Below are positions 18,146-25,591 of a stretch of 64,000 nt of DNA, piece after piece. Position 1 is the stretch's first letter. Each line of letters opens with the position of its first letter. The stretch comes from Thalassobaculum_A sp040219215 (GTDB lineage Bacteria; Pseudomonadota; Alphaproteobacteria; Thalassobaculales; Thalassobaculaceae): assembly GCF_040219215.1 (NCBI RefSeq), contig NZ_JAVJSX010000008.1:496001-560000 (forward strand). Reading direction: 5' to 3'. The notes under the pieces are model-generated. The model worked only from the letters and a program-made list of their open reading frames with translations. It ran no database searches and was not told the origin of the DNA. Position numbers and translations under genes: made by a program.

Positions 18146-18805
18146 ATGGCCGAGGTCAACCTGCTGGCCCGCCTGCCCAAGAGCAAGCGCAACGTCAAGG
18201 CGCGCGAGCACGCCAAGACCGACGAGCACATCCGCATCAGCCGAGAATACGGCGAGACCTATTTCGACGGTCCGCGCGAGTACGGCTATGGCGGCTACCG
18301 CTATGACGGCCGCTGGGTGCCGATCGCCGAGGACATGGTCGCGCATTTCGGCCTGAAGCCGGGCATGCGGGTGCTGGACATCGGCGCCGCCAAGGGATTC
18401 CTGGTCAAGGACTTCATGATCGCCTGCCCGGGGCTGGAGGCATTCGGCCTCGACGTGTCGGAATACGCCCTGAAGCATTGCGAGCCGGAAGCGATCGGCC
18501 GCCTGCACCTAGGCAACGCCGTCTCGCTGCCGTTCCCGGACCACAGCTTCGATGCGGTGATCTCGCTGAACACGCTGCACAACCTTGAGCGTCCCGACCT
18601 GATCACCGCGTTGCGCGAGATCATGCGGGTGACCAAGGACGGCAAGGCCTTCGTGCAGGTCGACAGCTACCGCACCGAAGAGGAGCGGGCGATCTTCGTG
18701 GACTGGGTGCTGACCGCCCACACCCACGACTATCCGGAAGGCTGGAAGAAGATCTTCGACGAAGCCGGCTATACCGGCGACTACAACTGGACCCTGATTT
18801 CCTGA
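18146..18805 (+). CDS. Class I SAM-dependent methyltransferase
   Basis: 219 residues. The SAM-binding motif I is VLDIGAAKGFLVKDF at about residue 75, motif II/III includes GLDVSEYALKHC, and FDAVISLNTLHNLER is the post-motif typical of small-molecule methyltransferases. GAGGAG lies 8 nt before the ATG. Within the sugar operon it most likely methylates a sugar hydroxyl, amine or carbon. No membrane or signal segments. It is followed 13 nt later by the transketolase N subunit. Confidence 0.86.
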   Translation: MAEVNLLARLPKSKRNVKAREHAKTDEHIRISREYGETYFDGPREYGYGGYRYDGRWVPIAEDMVAHFGLKPGMRVLDIGAAKGFLVKDFMIACPGLEAFGLDVSEYALKHCEPEAIGRLHLGNAVSLPFPDHSFDAVISLNTLHNLERPDLITALREIMRVTKDGKAFVQVDSYRTEEERAIFVDWVLTAHTHDYPEGWKKIFDEAGYTGDYNWTLIS

Positions 18806-18818
18806 CGGGAGAGGCTCG

Positions 18819-19682
18819 ATGACCGCGCATCCGATTGCGCAGCCCGGACACAACCGGTTCGACGTCGCGGAATCGCGGCGGCGCTGCAAGAGCTACCGTC
18901 GCCGCATTCTCGACATCTCGCAGAAGGTCGGCGCCCTGCACATCGCCCCGGCGTTCTCCTGCCTCGAGGTGGTCGACGCCTGCTACCACGGCCTGATGCG
19001 CCCGGCACCGGCCGGCGGCACAAAATCGCCGGACACCTTCCTGATGTCCAAGGGCCACGGCTGCATGGCGCAGTATGTGGTGCTGGAGGACATCGGCGTG
19101 CTGCCGACCTCGGACCTGGACGCCTACTGCACGGCCGACGGCATCCTGGGCGCCCACCCGGACTACGGCAATCCGGGGATCGAGGCGTCGACCGGGTCGC
19201 TGGGCCACGGCCTGTCCATGGCCGTCGGCATGGCGGTCGCGGAGCGCAACATCGCCGGCAAGGGCAACGTGCCGGGTGCGGTGTATTGCGTGCTGTCGGA
19301 CGGCGAGTTGCAGGAGGGCTCGACCTGGGAAGCCATCCTGATGGCCTCGACCCTCGGCCTGACCAACCTGGTCGCGGTGGTCGACAACAACGACTTCCAG
19401 TCGCTGGGCCGTACGTCGGAGACCCATCCGAGCTTCTACCCGCTGCTCGAGAAGCTGGAGGCGTTCGGCTGGGAGGCGGTCGAGGTCAACGGCCACGATT
19501 CCGGCGCTGTGTACGACGCGGTCGCCGCCCGCAAGGGCGACAAGCCGTTCTTCGTGATCGCCAAGACCATCAAGGGCCGCGGCGTCAGCTACATGGAGAG
19601 CGTGCCGATCTGGCATTACCGCGCGCCGAACCCGACCGAGTACCAGCAGGCCATCGACGAGTTGAAGGAGATCGCGTCGTGA
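18819..19682 (+). CDS. Transketolase, N-terminal (TPP-binding) subunit
   Basis: 287 residues matching the first half of transketolase. SKGHGCMAQYVVLEDIG and STGSLGHGLSMAVGMA are active-site segments, and LSDGELQEGSTWEAILMAS followed about 30 residues later by NN is the thiamine diphosphate/Mg motif. The protein is split from its C-terminal partner at 19679 by a GTGA overlap, as in many dedicated secondary-metabolism or sugar-cluster transketolases. In this pathway it would transfer a two-carbon unit to build or branch the sugar chain. Confidence 0.92.
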   Translation: MTAHPIAQPGHNRFDVAESRRRCKSYRRRILDISQKVGALHIAPAFSCLEVVDACYHGLMRPAPAGGTKSPDTFLMSKGHGCMAQYVVLEDIGVLPTSDLDAYCTADGILGAHPDYGNPGIEASTGSLGHGLSMAVGMAVAERNIAGKGNVPGAVYCVLSDGELQEGSTWEAILMASTLGLTNLVAVVDNNDFQSLGRTSETHPSFYPLLEKLEAFGWEAVEVNGHDSGAVYDAVAARKGDKPFFVIAKTIKGRGVSYMESVPIWHYRAPNPTEYQQAIDELKEIAS

Positions 19683-20599
19683 GGAACACCTTCGGAGAGG
19701 TCCTGTACGGGCTCGCCAAGGACGACCCGCGCGTCCACATCGTGGTCTCGGACATCTCGCCGGTCGGCTCGATGGCCAAGTTCCGCGAGGAGTTTCCCGA
19801 GCGTTTCATCAACGTCGGCGTCGCCGAGCAGTCGATGATCGGCATCTGCGCCGGGCTGGCGCTGAAGGGCATGCTGCCGTTCGCCTACACCATCGCGACG
19901 TTCTCGCTGTACCGGCCGTACGAGATGGTGCGCGACGACCTCGGCTACCAGAACCTGCCGGTGACCGTGGTCGGCATCGGTGGCGGCGTCATCTACTCGA
20001 CGCTCGGCGGCACCCACTACGCCCAGGAAGACATCGCGATCGCCGGGTCGATCCCCAACATGTCGATCATCGCCCCGTGCGATCCGGTGGAGGCGACCGA
20101 GGCCACCAAGTGGCTGGTGCAGCGCGAGCGCGGCGGGCCGGTGTATTTCCGCTTCGGCAAGGCCGGCGAGCCGACGCTGACCGGGCCGGACAGCGACCCG
20201 TGGGTATTCGGCAAGTTGCGCTATCTGCGCAAGGGTACCGACGTGGCGGTGCTGTCCTATGGCGTGATCACCAAGATGGCCGGGCAGGTGGCCGATGCGC
20301 TTGCCGCCGACGGCAAGTCGGTCTCGCTGGCGGTCTGCCACACCATGAAGCCGCTCGACCGCGACGGAATCGCCGACCTGCTGCGCCGCCACAGCCAAGT
20401 GATCGTGATCGAGGAGCATGTGCCGCAGGGCGGACTGGCACCGCAGACCAAGCAGATCGCCTGGGACATCCGCGCCGAATGCCGGCTCGACACCTTCACC
20501 CTGAAGGACGAGTTCGTGCACTGCTACGGCAGCCACGAGGACATCCTGGCGGCCCACGGCCTGTCACCTGACCGCATCCTGGCGGCGGTTCGCACCTAG
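19679..20599 (+). CDS. Transketolase, C-terminal (Pyr and C domain) subunit
   Basis: 306 residues from a GTG overlapping the N-subunit stop. The catalytic glutamate motif is GVAEQSMIGICAGLALKG, followed by the pyrimidine-domain segment PFAYTIATFSLYRPYEMVRDD and a transketolase C domain (DVAVLSYGVITKMAGQV). A single bicistronic unit with the upstream gene gives a complete enzyme. No housekeeping pentose phosphate genes adjoin it, so the pair is probably dedicated to the sugar pathway. Confidence 0.92.
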   Translation: MRNTFGEVLYGLAKDDPRVHIVVSDISPVGSMAKFREEFPERFINVGVAEQSMIGICAGLALKGMLPFAYTIATFSLYRPYEMVRDDLGYQNLPVTVVGIGGGVIYSTLGGTHYAQEDIAIAGSIPNMSIIAPCDPVEATEATKWLVQRERGGPVYFRFGKAGEPTLTGPDSDPWVFGKLRYLRKGTDVAVLSYGVITKMAGQVADALAADGKSVSLAVCHTMKPLDRDGIADLLRRHSQVIVIEEHVPQGGLAPQTKQIAWDIRAECRLDTFTLKDEFVHCYGSHEDILAAHGLSPDRILAAVRT

Positions 20600-20610
20600 G
20601 CGAACACGAC

Positions 20611-21489
20611 ATGCGCGTCCTCGTCACCGGTGCTGCGGGGTTTTCCGGGCGGACCATCGCCCGGCACCTCGTTGCCGCCGGATGCGAGGTGGTCGCCCAT
20701 CGCCGGTCCAGCCCGTTGCCGGACGATCTCCTGGCGTCGAGCGCGGTGACCGACTGGCCGGGCGACCTGAATGCGGTCGAGACCCTGCCCGACGGCATCG
20801 ACGCGGTGGTCCATGCCGCCGCGACGTCGCCGCCGACCGGCCGTGCCGACGCGGTGCCCGCCGAAGCGCTGATCCGCGATAACGCTCTGGCGACCGCCCG
20901 GCTGGTCGCGGCGTCCAAGTTGGCCGGTGTCGGTCGGTTCATCTACCTGTCCAGCGTGTCGATCCACGGTACCGTGGCCGAGCGCAGCCTGGACGCGACG
21001 ACCCCGGTGCGTGATCCCGACCCCTATGGCGTCTCCAAACTGATCGGCGAAAGCGTTCTGGCGGCGTCCGGACTCAACGGTCTCGCGATCCGGCTGCCGG
21101 CGGTGATCGGAAGTGGGGCCGATCGCAACTGGCCGGTCCAGGTGGTCGGCCGGATCCGTCGCAGAGAGACGGTGCGCATCTACAACGCGGACGGCCCGTT
21201 CAACAACGTGGTGCATGTGGACGACCTGGCGCGCTGGATCGTTGCTGTCGTGACATCCGGCAAGGCGGCGTCCGGCTTCAACGCGATGCCGGTCGCCAGC
21301 AGCGAGCCAATAGCGGTCCGGGTGGCTGTCGCCACACTCGCCGCCGGCCTCGGCCTCAATGCGCGGCTGGAGGAAGTGGTGGCTCCACGGGCGGCGTTCC
21401 TGATCGAGACGACGGCGGCCGAGGGACTGGGGTTCCGTCCGTCGTCCACCGTCGACGCGTTGGACCGTTACGCCCGGGCACCCGACTGA
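20611..21489 (+). CDS. NAD-dependent epimerase/dehydratase (extended SDR)
   Basis: 292-residue extended SDR with NAD loop VLVTGAAGFSGRT at residues 3-15, YLSSVSIHG as the Ser strand and intact catalytic YGVSK (in DPYGVSKLIGE). The C-terminal portion IYNADGPFNNVVHVDDLARW is typical of nucleotide-sugar 4-reductases and epimerases. Unlike the SDR at 17241 it keeps all catalytic residues. It is joined by TGATG to the UDP-sugar dehydrogenase downstream. Confidence 0.87.
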   Translation: MRVLVTGAAGFSGRTIARHLVAAGCEVVAHRRSSPLPDDLLASSAVTDWPGDLNAVETLPDGIDAVVHAAATSPPTGRADAVPAEALIRDNALATARLVAASKLAGVGRFIYLSSVSIHGTVAERSLDATTPVRDPDPYGVSKLIGESVLAASGLNGLAIRLPAVIGSGADRNWPVQVVGRIRRRETVRIYNADGPFNNVVHVDDLARWIVAVVTSGKAASGFNAMPVASSEPIAVRVAVATLAAGLGLNARLEEVVAPRAAFLIETTAAEGLGFRPSSTVDALDRYARAPD

Positions 21490-22781
21490 TGCCGGCGCTC
21501 TCCGACACCAACGTCGCCATCATCGGCCTCGGCTATGTCGGGCTGCCGCTGGCCGTGGCCTTCGCAAGGGCCGGCCGGCGGGTGCTCGGCTTCGACGTCG
21601 ATGCCCGTCGCGTCGCGGACCTGACAGGCGGCCTCGACCGAAACGATCCGGATCATCCCGCGATAGCCATCCCGGACGGACTGACGTTTACCGCCGACCC
21701 CGTCGAACTCGCCGGCTGCCACGTCTTCGTCATCGCCGTGCCAACGCCGATCGACGGTGATCGCCGCCCGGACCTTGATCCGTTGCTGGCGGCGTCCGAC
21801 CTGATCGGCCCGGCGCTTCGGCCCGGAGCATTGGTGATCGTGGAGTCCACGGTGCATCCGGGGGCGACGGAAGAGGTGGTCGGTCCCCGCCTCGCGTCGG
21901 CGTCCGGCCTGACCCAGGGCAGCGGCTTTGCCCTCGGCTACTCGCCGGAACGGATCAACCCGGGTGATGCCGGGCACGGCCTGTCCGACGTGGTGAAGGT
22001 GGTGTCCGGCCAGGATGCGGCGACGCTGCAGCGAGTAGCGGCGTTGTACGCGCCGATCGTACCGGCGGGTCTGCATCTGGCGCCGTCCATCCGGGTCGCC
22101 GAGGCGTCGAAGATCACCGAGAACGTCCAGCGCGACGTCAACATCGCACTGATGAACGAGTTGGCCCTGATCTATGACCGGCTGGGCCTGCGCACCGAGG
22201 ACGTGCTGGCGGCAGCCCGGACCAAGTGGAACTTCGCGCCCTATCGGCCAGGGTTGGTTGGCGGCCACTGCATCGGCGTCGACCCCTACTACCTGATCGC
22301 CAAGGCCGAGGCGCACGGCTACTACCCGGAACTGATCCGGTCGGCGCGCCGGCTTAACGACGGCATGGCCGACCGGGTGGCCCAGAAGATCGTGGTCCGG
22401 TTGTCGTCGCTGGGCATTGCGATTGCGGGCGCGCGGGTCGGCCTGATGGGCCTTGCGTTCAAGGAGAATGTCTCGGACGCCCGCAACAGCCAGGCTCCGA
22501 CCATCGCCCGGGCGCTGCAGGATCTCGGGGCGGTCGTGCTCGCCACCGATCCGCTGGTTGACCCGGCGTTGGCGCGCCGGGATCTCGGCCTGGAGATGGT
22601 CGAGCAATCGACGCTGGTCGGCCTGGATGCCCTGGTGCTGGCTAGTCCGCACCGGGTGTTCCTCGCCGAGAAGGCCGAGGGACTGGCCGCCCGTGTGCGC
22701 GCGGGCGGGCTTCTGGTCGACGTCACCTCGGCGCTCGATCCGTCGGGCATTCCAGGGGATCGCTCCTACTGGAGCCTGTAG
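21489..22781 (+). CDS. Nucleotide-sugar dehydrogenase, WecC/TviB/WbpA type
   Basis: 430 residues. N-terminal NAD loop AIIGLGYVGLPLAVAFA, central domain helix SKITENVQRDVNIALMNEL and active-site loop PGLVGGHCIGVDPYYL with the catalytic Cys, characteristic of UDP-N-acetyl-hexosamine 6-dehydrogenases (WecC, TviB, WbpA). The C-terminal domain contains MGLAFKENVSDARNS. It probably makes a UDP-HexNAc uronate. It is the last enzyme of the sugar operon and contrasts with the Cys-less homologue at 15949. Confidence 0.92.
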   Translation: MPALSDTNVAIIGLGYVGLPLAVAFARAGRRVLGFDVDARRVADLTGGLDRNDPDHPAIAIPDGLTFTADPVELAGCHVFVIAVPTPIDGDRRPDLDPLLAASDLIGPALRPGALVIVESTVHPGATEEVVGPRLASASGLTQGSGFALGYSPERINPGDAGHGLSDVVKVVSGQDAATLQRVAALYAPIVPAGLHLAPSIRVAEASKITENVQRDVNIALMNELALIYDRLGLRTEDVLAAARTKWNFAPYRPGLVGGHCIGVDPYYLIAKAEAHGYYPELIRSARRLNDGMADRVAQKIVVRLSSLGIAIAGARVGLMGLAFKENVSDARNSQAPTIARALQDLGAVVLATDPLVDPALARRDLGLEMVEQSTLVGLDALVLASPHRVFLAEKAEGLAARVRAGGLLVDVTSALDPSGIPGDRSYWSL

Positions 22782-22862
22782 CGAAGGGCTGCCCGAGTCG
22801 CGTCTGGCCGCAGGGTTCGGTATGATCCCGGCAGGGATGGACGCGGTGACGGGGAGGAAACC

Positions 22863-23621
22863 ATGGCCTCGATCGGTGGGACCGACAACAGCGAAGACCT
22901 GAACGGCACGATTTCTCCTGATCTGATCTGGGGGTTCGGCGGCAATGACACGATCGTCGGCGACGATGGCGCCGACACGATGTATGGCGGGGACGGCAAC
23001 GACCTGATCTTCGGCGGTGGCGACGGCGATCTGATCTACGGGAACCTTGGCAACGACCAGCTGCGGGCCGGCAATGGTGACGACCGACTCTACGGCGGGC
23101 AGGGGAACGACACCCTGACCGGTGCTCAAGGCGCCGATACCCTGATCGGCAACAAGGGTGACGACGTTGTCAGCGCGGGCGCCGATGACGATCTGATCTA
23201 CGGCAATCAGGGCGCAGATTCGATGTGGGGCGACGCCGGAAACGACACGATGTTCGGAGGCCAAGGCGCCGACGTGCTGAGCGGCGGCATCGGCAATGAC
23301 ATGATCTTCGGGAACATCGGCGCCGATACGCTCGACGGTGGCGCCGGCAACGATCTCCTGAACGGCGGGACCGGAGCGGACCGCTACCAGTTCGGCAACA
23401 GCAGCGGAATCGATACGATCAGCGGTTTCAGCGCCAGCGAAGACATCATCCGCATCCAGAACGCGGTGAACGGCGGATCGATCAGCAGCGCGACGGCGGC
23501 GCTGGCGGCGGCGTCGAACGTCAATGGGAACGCCGTGATCAACTTCGGCAGCTCCAACACCGTCGAGTTGGTTGGCGTGTCGACCAGCAGTCTCAGTACC
23601 GCAAATTTCGAGATCTTCTGA
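22863..23621 (+). CDS. RTX (nonapeptide repeat) calcium-binding secreted protein
   Basis: 252-residue protein with no N-terminal signal peptide. Residues about 22-175 consist of about 17 GGxGxDxxx-type nonapeptides (GGDGNDLIF, GGQGNDTLT, GGAGNDLLN), which fold into a calcium beta-roll outside the cell. The C-terminal ~75 residues are non-repetitive and end in hydrophobic FEIF, as expected for a type I secretion signal. A strong GGGGAGGAA ribosome site precedes the ATG. The nearest exporter is the ABC/HlyD pair at 1-2923. It has no catalytic domain, so a structural or surface-matrix role is more likely than toxin activity. Confidence 0.88.
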   Translation: MASIGGTDNSEDLNGTISPDLIWGFGGNDTIVGDDGADTMYGGDGNDLIFGGGDGDLIYGNLGNDQLRAGNGDDRLYGGQGNDTLTGAQGADTLIGNKGDDVVSAGADDDLIYGNQGADSMWGDAGNDTMFGGQGADVLSGGIGNDMIFGNIGADTLDGGAGNDLLNGGTGADRYQFGNSSGIDTISGFSASEDIIRIQNAVNGGSISSATAALAAASNVNGNAVINFGSSNTVELVGVSTSSLSTANFEIF

Positions 23622-23661
23622 CGTACACTGCGACCGCGTAGTCGGCTCGCAGGAGATTGCC

Positions 23662-24390
23662 GTGAAGGGCACCGCATATGCCAAGGCGCTGGCCAAGCGC
23701 CAACATCAGTTGTCACTGTTGCAGCACGCCTACGCCCGTCAGGGCCGGTCCGCGGTTATCGTGCTGGAAGGCTGGGATGCCGCCGGCAAGGGCGGGGTGA
23801 TCCGGCGGATCGCCTGGGCCCTCGACCCTCGAACCCTGCGCGTCTGGTCGATCGGCGCTCCGAGCGTCGAGGAGCAACGCGAACATTGGATCCAGCGGTT
23901 CTGGCGTCGGGTTCCGCGCGGCGGCGAGATCGCCGTCTTCGATCGCTCCTGGTATGGCCGTGTGCTGGTGGAGAGGGTCGAGGGGTTCGCCGAGGAAGCA
24001 GCCTGGCGCCGCGCTTACGACGAGATCAACCAGTTCGAACAGATGCTCGTCGACGAGGGCATCCGTCTGGTGAAGGTGTTTCTGGACATCAAGCCCGAGA
24101 CCCAGCTGGAGCGCTTCAGGGCTCGATACGAGGATCCTGCGAAACGCTGGAAGATCACCGAGGAAGACCTGCGGAACCGTGCGCGCTGGGATGACTATGT
24201 TGTCGCATACCATGATATGCGAGAGCTGTGCTCCCCGCCGCGCGCGCCGTGGACCAGGATCGCGGCGGACGACAAGCAGGAGGCACGGATCGCGACCTTC
24301 GACGCGATCCTGGAAGCGGTCGGCCACGATGTCGACGTGGCGCCACCGGAAGTGCCGGCGCTGGTCAAAGCGTTCTTCGACCTGCGCTGA
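23662..24390 (+). CDS. Polyphosphate kinase 2 (PPK2) family protein
   Basis: 242 residues from a GTG with AGGAG 6 nt upstream. The P-loop region reads EGWDAAGKGGVIRRI, the second PPK2 signature is FDRSWYGRVLVERVEGF and the lid region includes ERFRARYEDPAKRWKIT. These enzymes move phosphate between polyphosphate and nucleotides; class and direction cannot be set by eye. It is soluble and lies 40 nt after the RTX gene with no obvious terminator between them, but a functional link is not evident. Confidence 0.9.
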   Translation: MKGTAYAKALAKRQHQLSLLQHAYARQGRSAVIVLEGWDAAGKGGVIRRIAWALDPRTLRVWSIGAPSVEEQREHWIQRFWRRVPRGGEIAVFDRSWYGRVLVERVEGFAEEAAWRRAYDEINQFEQMLVDEGIRLVKVFLDIKPETQLERFRARYEDPAKRWKITEEDLRNRARWDDYVVAYHDMRELCSPPRAPWTRIAADDKQEARIATFDAILEAVGHDVDVAPPEVPALVKAFFDLR

Positions 24391-24498
24391 CGGCCACCGT
24401 GCCGCCCGAGGGTTCTGAATACGTGGCGTCGGTGCGGCAGCGTGCCTACACTCACGGCAATCGACACCATGCAATCAAGAAAAGGACGGGGAGAAACG

Positions 24499-25521
24499 AT
24501 GCTTGGGAAGCTCAAATCGGTCGTGCTGGCCGCAACATGTGCAACAGCGCTCTGCGGGCCGGCGGTTGCGGCGGAGAAGGTCGTGATCTGCGCGCTGACA
24601 TTCGTCTCGTCGGCTCCGTTGTTCATCGCGGCGGACAAGGGCTACTACGCGGCCGAGGGACTCGACGCCGAGCTGAAGTTTTTCCGGGCCGCGCAGCCGG
24701 TGGCAGTCGGAATTGCCTCCGGCGACTGCGACTTCGGTGTCACCGGATTCACGGCCGGGTTCTTCAATCTTGCCGGCAAGGGCGCACTGAAGGTGATCGG
24801 TGCCCAAAGCCGCGAGGAGTCCGGATTCGACTTCGTCGGCTTCATTGCCTCCAACAATGCCTACGATGCAGGCCTGAAATCTGTGACGGACCTGCCCGGC
24901 CACAGCGTCGGCACTACGCAGGTCGGATCCACGATGCATTACATGGTCGGAATGCTGCGCGACAAGTATGGCTGGGCCAATGATGCGGTGTCGTTGAAGC
25001 CGCTCCAGTCGGTGCCGAACATGATCGCGGCGATCAAGGGCGGTCAGGTGGACGCGGTTCCGCTGCCGGCCCACATTGTCGCCAAGCTGGTCGACAGCGG
25101 GGAGGCCAAGCTGATCGGCTGGGTGCATGAACACACGCCGTGGCAGCTTGGCGGGCTGTTCACGTCGTCGCGGAACGTCGCCGAGCGGCGCCCGATGGTG
25201 GAGGCGTTCGTGCGCGCATACCAGAAGGCGGCCCGTGACTACCACGCGGCTTTCAACGCGGTCGACGAGACCGGCCAACGGGTGTTTGGTCCGGCAGCCG
25301 AGGCGCTGCTGCCGACTCTGGAGAGCTACACCAAGTCGACGCCGGATGCGATCTACAAGGGAGCGCCGTTCATCGATCCTGACGGACGCCTCAAGGTCGA
25401 TCAGCTGCTGGGGCAGGTCGCCTGGATGAAGAAGGAGGGGTTGGTGGAAGCCGATCTGGATCCGATGAGTTTCATCGACCTCAGCTTTGTGCAGGGGCAC
25501 TACGGCGTTCCGGGTAATTGA
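24499..25521 (+). CDS. ABC transporter periplasmic substrate-binding protein (NMT1/SsuA-like)
   Basis: 340 residues with a Sec signal peptide (MLGKLKSVVLAATCATALCG, cleavage after AVAA near residue 25). The mature protein has the NMT1/nitrate-sulfonate-taurine binding fold: SAPLFIAADKGYYAAEGLDA, VGIASGDCDFGVTG and AAIKGGQVDAVPLPAHIV. The ATG at 24499 was preferred over an upstream in-frame start because GGGGAG precedes it and the signal peptide starts there. No permease or ATPase gene is adjacent, so it is an orphan; it may serve a transporter elsewhere or feed a sensor. Confidence 0.87.
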   Translation: MLGKLKSVVLAATCATALCGPAVAAEKVVICALTFVSSAPLFIAADKGYYAAEGLDAELKFFRAAQPVAVGIASGDCDFGVTGFTAGFFNLAGKGALKVIGAQSREESGFDFVGFIASNNAYDAGLKSVTDLPGHSVGTTQVGSTMHYMVGMLRDKYGWANDAVSLKPLQSVPNMIAAIKGGQVDAVPLPAHIVAKLVDSGEAKLIGWVHEHTPWQLGGLFTSSRNVAERRPMVEAFVRAYQKAARDYHAAFNAVDETGQRVFGPAAEALLPTLESYTKSTPDAIYKGAPFIDPDGRLKVDQLLGQVAWMKKEGLVEADLDPMSFIDLSFVQGHYGVPGN

Positions 25522-25591
25522 CCGGTAAGCGGGTTCGACCTTCGTCATCCTGGACGGTAGACTGCGGGTGGCGAAGAGCGGAGGAACCGTC

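Noticed and set aside
22930..23390. Short direct repeats that resemble a CRISPR or minisatellite array
   Set aside because: They are the codons of the RTX nonapeptide repeats; spacing is 27 nt, in frame, with no non-repeat spacers.
21468..23696. 742-codon minus-strand open frame over the UDP-sugar dehydrogenase and RTX genes
   Set aside because: It lies opposite two well-supported genes and has no recognisable domain; the composition is a reverse-strand mirror of the repeats.
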